A DNA stretch of 64,000 bases from Allium sativum (lineage: Eukaryota; Streptophyta; Magnoliopsida; Asparagales; Amaryllidaceae). Made by a program: the position numbers and the translations under genes. Position 1 is the stretch's first letter; each line of letters opens with the position of its first letter. Positions 58,701-64,000 of the stretch are shown piece after piece. The stretch is from the NCBI GenBank assembly GCA_030737875.1, contig CM060911.1:97670599-97734598 (forward strand), read 5' to 3'. The notes under the pieces were generated by a model, which saw only the letters and a list, made by a program, of their open reading frames with translations, was not told the origin of the DNA and made no database searches.

Positions 58701-59203
58701 TTTAACGGTTTGGACAGATGCTTCTATTAGAGGTCTTGGTGCAGTGTTAATGCAAAGAGGACAAGTAGTCGCTTATGCAAGCCGCCAACTGAACCGCATG
58801 AGAAGAATTATGTGACTCATGATCTTGAGTTGCTAGCTATCATTTTTGCCTTGAAAATCTGGAGGCATTATTATTGGGTGAGAAATTTATACTGTACACA
58901 GATCATCAATCATTGAAGTATTTATACACCCAGAAAGATCTGAATTTGAGACAGCAGCGTTGGCTAGAATTTCTTGCAGCGTATAATCTTGATATCCTGT
59001 ATATGCCGGGGAAGGCTAACGTAGTAGCGGATGCTCTTAGTAAGAAAACCGCTATCGTTGCCAATCTTATAATTACGCAAGGATTGATTGATAAAATATA
59101 TGTTCTTCAGAAAAGTGACAATTTTGTGAAAGAGATGATAAGAAGGATTCAAAGGGGCGAAGGCTCCAGTTTCCAAGTGGATAGTGAGGGAGTTCGAGGC
59201 TGA
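58701..59203 (+). pseudogene. pol: RNase H domain of element F pol, frameshifted
   Basis: Begins with [17 protein letters not shown] (catalytic Asp) in the RT frame to about 58800, then loses one base (QLN-RMRRIM* instead of continuing [15 protein letters not shown]). A second base is lost near 58877 between RHYY and [16 protein letters not shown]. The end NVVADALSK, with the last catalytic Asp, is in the third frame at about 59017-59043. A further one-base loss near 59200 restores the original frame for integrase, next to a TGA at 59201-59203. Confidence 0.88.
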
Positions 59204-60528
59204 ATAGAAGAATATGTGTTCCCGACATTCCTGAGCTCAAAAGGGAGGTACTAGACGAATGCCATAAATCCAAATTTTGCATCCATCCTGGTGTGAGTAA
59301 AATGTACCAAGATATCAAACGCACTTTCTGGTGGAGTGCAATGAAAAAGGATATTTCTTTGTATGTTAGCAGATGCCCTACTTGTCAATTGGTCAAGAGC
59401 GACCAACAGAAGCTAGTTGGATTGTTGCAACCGTTGGAAGTCCCAGGTTGGAAATGGGAACAAATTTCCATGGATTTCATAAATGGCTTGCCGCGAACCA
59501 AGAAAGGTAAAGACAGCATTTGGGTATTCGTAGATCGCTTCACGAAGACTGCCCATTTTATACCTGTCAGATCCAATAGAACCGCTCAAAGTCTAGCATA
59601 GATATATTTCAAAGAAATCGTTAAGCTGCATGGAATTCCCATCAGCATAGTCAGTGATAGAGACCCGATATTTGCTAGAAAATTCTGGGAGGCTTTCCAG
59701 ACAGAATTGGGAACGAAACTGAATATGAGCACCGCTTATTACCCTCAAACAGATGGCTAGACTGAGCGGGTGAATAGAATTCTAGAAGATTTATTGCAGG
59801 CTTGTATAATTGATTTTGGTGGGTCATGGGAAGATCACTTACATTTAGCAGAATTCTCATATAACAATAGCTATCAAGCAAGTTTGGGAATGTCTCCATT
59901 TGAAGCATTATATGGCAGAACGTGCAGATCTCCAGCATGTTGGGTAGAACCTGGCAACAGACTTGTGTTAGGACCCGATATGATTAGAGAAACATCTGAT
60001 AATGTCGACTTCATCAAAAAGCGATTGAGAACCGCGCAAAGCCGACAGAAAAGTTATGCAGATTCTAGAAGAAGGGATTTGACATTTGCTGTTGGTGACC
60101 ATGTTTATTTGAAAGTTTCTCCGATGAGAGGAGTAATCAGATTTGGCAAAACTGGGAAGTTGGCACCGAGATTTATTGGTCCTTTTCCTATACTCGAACG
60201 AATGGGAACTCTTGCTTATAGGGTTCAATTACCAGATTGGTTGCCTGGAGTGCACGATGTGTTTCACATATCTCAACTTAGAAGACATGCGCATGATCCG
60301 GATCTTTTTGTAGAAGAAGCAGTGCAACATGATATAGACATAACTCCAGAATTAGCACTCAGAAGAGAGCCATTAAAGATTGTTGGCAAAGAAACTAGAG
60401 AACTAAGAAGCAAAAAGGTTCATTTAGTTAAACTGCAGTGGAGCAGTGATCCTAGAGACTGTACTTGGGAGACTGAGGAAAGCATTAAGCAAGCTTACCC
60501 CAAATGCAGAGTGGATATCTCTGACTAA
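59204..60528 (+). pseudogene. pol: Integrase with C-terminal chromodomain, element F pol, broken
   Basis: Zinc-binding N-terminus (DECHKSKFCIHPGVSKMYQD .. CPTCQ) is followed by the catalytic core with Asp at 59473-59475 (MDFINGLP), Asp at 59656-59658 (IVSDRDP) and Glu at 59764-59766 (TERVNR). Next comes the GPFPILERMGTLAYRVQLP and DVFHISQLRR region, and a C-terminal chromodomain (LVKLQWSSDPRDCTWETEES, about 60425-60484) ending at TAA 60526-60528. Stops TAG at 59599-59601 and 59758-59760 break it; the second lies one codon before TERVNR. Chromodomains of this group are thought to bind modified histones and steer insertion to heterochromatin, which fits a nested repeat desert. Confidence 0.92.
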
Positions 60529-60616
60529 CTCCAGTTCAAGTTACCTTTACAATACTTTGCATTTACATTTTGTTTCCTACTTTACTGTTGTTTCCTTTTT
60601 GAGGACGAAAAGTTTT

Positions 60617-60629
60617 AAGTGGGGGAGAT
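60617..60629 (+). other. Polypurine tract of element F
   Basis: AAGTGGGGGAGAT directly before the 3' LTR, preceded by GAGGACGAAAAGTTTT, which A and B also carry. Confidence 0.9.
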
Positions 60630-62179
60630 TGTAATAACCAGGAAAATACGAGCCAATTTAAAATTTTTAAATTGGACATTTCAAAGGAATTTGAACAATC
60701 GAAATAGAATATTTCAATAAAATAGTGAACTAGAAATAGTGAGTCAGTTTGAAAATTTGAATTCAAACTTTGACTGACTGTGCAGGGTGGAGAATATAAC
60801 GAATTTTAGCGAAACCAAAAATATTTATATCTGTTTATCAATACCTTTCTAAGGAATCTGAAAAATCGAAATTTCATAACGGGAATCAAAAGTTACGGCC
60901 GAGTGAATTTTCAGAAAGGTCGCTATATAGAATATATAGCCCTGGAAAATTGATATTTTGCAAACGACCTCGGAATTCGACGAAACCACTTTTGTTGGGT
61001 CCGGGATGTCAAACTATTGCTAGGTTTCAAATTTCATAATTTTTGAAGCTAGTATGTGAGCGTGGCAAAAGATAATGTGTGTGGTCAATTTCTGTTAAAT
61101 TGGATCGACCAGAAAATGGCCATTTTTCAAACGATCTCAAAATTTGACGAAACTAGTTTTGTTGGGACGGTAGCATCAAAACATAGCTAGATTCATTTTT
61201 CTGTAATTTTTCGAATCAGTTTGTGGCCCTGGCAAATTGAAATGTAAGTTCAAAGTTAAAAATTAAATGTTTTATACTTTAATTTGAAAAATAACTGACT
61301 GTAACAGTCGAATTGGCCAACGAAACATATCCCAATGTGTCCGGAATGGGGGTATTTAGCTAGGAACGGCAGTCGTTGGACTTGAAAAGGAGTTCGTTGG
61401 TGAAAACCCTAATTTTCTGAAATATATATATTCCGGCGAATCAGAAAATTCAATTCATTATTTAAAAAATAAAAAAAACCCGTAACCCTCCACTTCAACG
61501 GCGAAAACCAGATCCACCCTTTCCTCCTCGATCGCCGCCGACTCCGCCACTTCCAGGCGCCGCCGCCGCCGCCCCTCGATGCATCTCCGCCTCCTCTTCA
61601 AATCCGACCCCAGCATCTCCTCCCTCGACGTATCCTCCGCCTGAATCGAGCGCCCAAAGTCCACCACTTCCCATCGCCGTCGACGACGCCACCGACCACC
61701 GAGCTCCACCAACCCACCACCGACAGCACCCCCACTCGAAGTTCTTTTACGTCAGCACCCCCGATCGTCCCCACGTGCCACGGATTTCGCGAAAACCTCA
61801 AACCTACTTTCAAACCAAATAGAAAGGTGAGTCCTTTTTGATGTCTGCACTTTGAAAAATCATATCTTTTTGGTGTTTTGACGAAATTCGATGAAACAGG
61901 AAACATCGGGACCGCAAGGAAGCTCTCTACCACATAGAAGAAGCCGCGGTTTTTTCTGAGTCATCTACGATTTTTAGCACTCCGAAAACCAATGTGATAA
62001 ATCTAAATAAAATGAATTTGAATGGAAAATGTCGTGTATAAATTATATTAGCGAAATATAAATTACACACGTGTTGTATACCTCATGTACATGCGTGGTG
62101 TAAGCTATATAAGCGAAGTATGAATTATACATGCATAGAATAATTGATATATGTGTTGAAATGCAAGTGAAATATAGCA

Positions 62180-62229
<50 letters not shown>

Positions 62230-64000
62230 TCCCCTCGTCCACAAACCATGGACGATATTTATTGTTGTGAATTGGTGTGAAATATTGGATGAAAAATACG
62301 AATAGTTGAATAATTGTTTGTGTTTGATATTGTTTGGTTGTGGTTGAAAAATACCCATTGGTGATTGAAATGAATTGGAAATATTTGTGGAAATAAAAAT
62401 AAAACATGCCGCCTACGTGCGAATTAGATGCATGAATCCCCATTGTCAAAAACTGCGAGGTTTTAAGGTAGAGCGAGGAGCCGTACTAGGGACGGTGCCG
62501 GTTTTAACTACCCTGCCGTTATGATGCCGAAATTTTGAATAATCCTTGTGTGTTAGAATAATTTTCATATGTTGAAATTATTTTCATGCGTTGAAATTAA
62601 ATTCATATGTTGAAACTATATCCATGTGTGGAAATGTTCATGTGTTGAAAAGTGATGTGTGAAAATTAAATTCATGTGTGAATGAATGAAGTGTCTAAAC
62701 AATAAAAATCACATTTTTATAATATATATGAAGTATGAAAAATATTCGCCTTATATATAAATAGTTTCAACAATAAAAATTCTATCTTTCTAGTATGAAC
62801 AACATAAATAAAATATCCATGTGTGGAAATGCTCATGTTTTGAGAAGTGTTTGTAGTGGAAAAGTTTATGTGTTGAATAAAAAGATCGAACAATAGAAAT
62901 TACATTTTTATTGAAACTATGAAGTGTTGAAAACATCCATTTTGTCGAATAAATATTTTAAATGATAAAAATATCATTTTTATCATATATGTGATATGCT
63001 AAAGATATGCGGACGTTGAAATAAATATTTGTGAAGAAATACTATTTTTAACATGTATAGGAACTAAATAAAATAGTCATGTGTTGAAATCTATTTTAGT
63101 TCGCCGAAATTATCATCTTTGAAATGTGAAGTGTTAAAAATAGCCACTTGTTCAAATAAAATATGCATGAGTTGGAAATATACATTAATTAGCTAATGAT
63201 ATGATTTTAGCCTATGCATGCAACATTAGAATGAATGGTGTTTTTAAACCAAAGTAAATCAAATATGAAGTTGAATGGAAAATGATAAGTGATAAAAATT
63301 GTATATATGTACATGCATATTTATTGAACAGGTTATAGCAAAGGGGCTAGAGAAGAGGAATAAAATTTTGTGCCCGACAAATAGGTACACAATTACTGTT
63401 TTGATTGGGTGATGATTTTATGAGCCTGTTGGCTAGCCGCTTGGCTTTTTCTTTTTCTTTTTGACATGAGACGCCCGTGTGGCTATTTGGGAATTTTCCC
63501 AGCCCCTCGCGTACAAAGGAGGTTATGGCGAAATTTTCCGAAATTTAAAGGCGTTAGTGAAATAATTGAAATGAAAACGATATAGGAATTTCTGAATGAA
63601 CTATATTTATATAAATACATAAATAAAATTAAAACGAAACATGGCCGTGCAGTTCGTGTTTTGAAACCGTGATTTCAAACGACTAGTACGGGAAATCTGA
63701 CCATTGGATTTTCCCGAAACCGCAACCGTTGGGTTCGCCTTGGAAATATCTTTCCAACGGCACCAACTTTGTGTAGATCCGACGGTTGGATTGTCTGGAA
63801 TGTTTAATTCAAATCTGAAGAAAAACAGCGCCAAAAACGATTATATTTATATTTATATATAAATATAATTAAATTAAATCGAATAACGACGCTGCAGTTC
63901 GTAAATTGAAATCGTAACTTCAAATGGCTAGTGTGGAAGATCCGACCGTCGGATTTTCCCAAAACTGAAACCGTTGGATTCGTTTTGAAATGACCTTCCT
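60630..64000 (+). repeat. 3' LTR of element F, partial (first 3.37 kb)
   Basis: Starts TGTAATAACCAGG. Colinear with 50649-54010, with substitutions and a few short indels. It includes the GC-rich leader (61490-61800), donor-like GTGAGT (61827-61832), TA run (62186-62228), hairpin 1 (62236-62254) and the block shared with A/B internal domains (63326-63546). Cut by the window end. Confidence 0.93.
62186..62228. repeat. (AT)n microsatellite in F 3' LTR
   Basis: About 21 AT units immediately before hairpin 1. Slightly shorter than in the 5' LTR. Confidence 0.95.

Larger units (their letters stand above)
50649..64000 (+). mobile_element. Element F: chromovirus (Ty3/gypsy) with giant LTRs, right end outside window
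   Basis: 5' LTR 50649-56030 (5,382 bp), primer site 56033-56044, leader, gag-pol 56288-60528 with chromodomain, polypurine tract 60617-60629, 3' LTR from 60630 to the window end. Domain order gag-protease-RT-RNase H-integrase-chromodomain with the tRNA-Met primer site identifies a plant chromovirus, closest in layout to Tekay/Del. All domains carry inactivating changes. It is the only coding relative of A-D visible and the likely type of helper for A/B. It inserted into remnant H; the left flank is TGACG and the right flank is not visible. Confidence 0.93.

Overview
This window looks like a gene-free stretch of a repeat-rich plant nuclear genome. It is AT-rich and consists almost entirely of long terminal repeat (LTR) retrotransposons inserted into one another. 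The plant assignment rests on the tRNA-Met-type primer site TGGTATCAGAGC next to four LTRs, a chromodomain Ty3/gypsy polyprotein, a Ty1/copia RNase H of plant type, and plant-style TATA, telo-box and TGGGCC promoter motifs. I see no host protein-coding gene, rRNA, tRNA or CRISPR array. The species cannot be named.

Layout. Element A (minus strand, non-autonomous) runs from before base 1 to 31627: 3' LTR 1-4226, a 1.04 kb non-coding internal domain 4227-5270, then a 5' LTR cut into three pieces. The first cut is a 6.0 kb solo LTR C (6138-12160, TSD CCGGT). The second is a complete non-autonomous element B (15885-30276, TSD AATAA), whose two 6.7 kb LTRs flank only 1.0 kb of non-coding DNA. A itself sits inside a decayed Ty1/copia element G (31628-32592 and 38234 to about 39083), which also carries solo LTR D (32593-38233, 5.6 kb, TSD GGCAC). 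To the right is an old minus-strand LTR remnant H (about 39084-41173 and 49539-50648). H is interrupted by element E (41174-49538, 3.4 kb LTRs with a gag remnant between them) and is cut at its right end by element F (50649 to beyond 64000).

F is the only element with a full coding set: gag, protease, reverse transcriptase, RNase H, integrase and a C-terminal chromodomain (Tekay/Del-like chromovirus). Every domain is broken by stops or frameshifts. Its 5' LTR is 5.4 kb, longer than its 4.6 kb internal region.

A, B, C, D, F and H form one superfamily of giant-LTR elements. They share LTR ends (TGTAAYAAC...), U3 repeats, a conserved block near the LTR 3' end and a set of hairpins. For A, B and F, whose internal regions are visible, the primer site, leader motif and polypurine tract are shared too. 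The most economical reading is a two-component system: autonomous F-type elements supply proteins in trans to A/B-type elements that are almost entirely LTR. The most unusual signals are short LTR hairpins whose stems differ by compensatory changes between subfamilies, a roughly 230 bp block that lies in the internal domain of A/B but inside the LTR of D/F, and a duplicated host segment around E in place of a normal target-site duplication.
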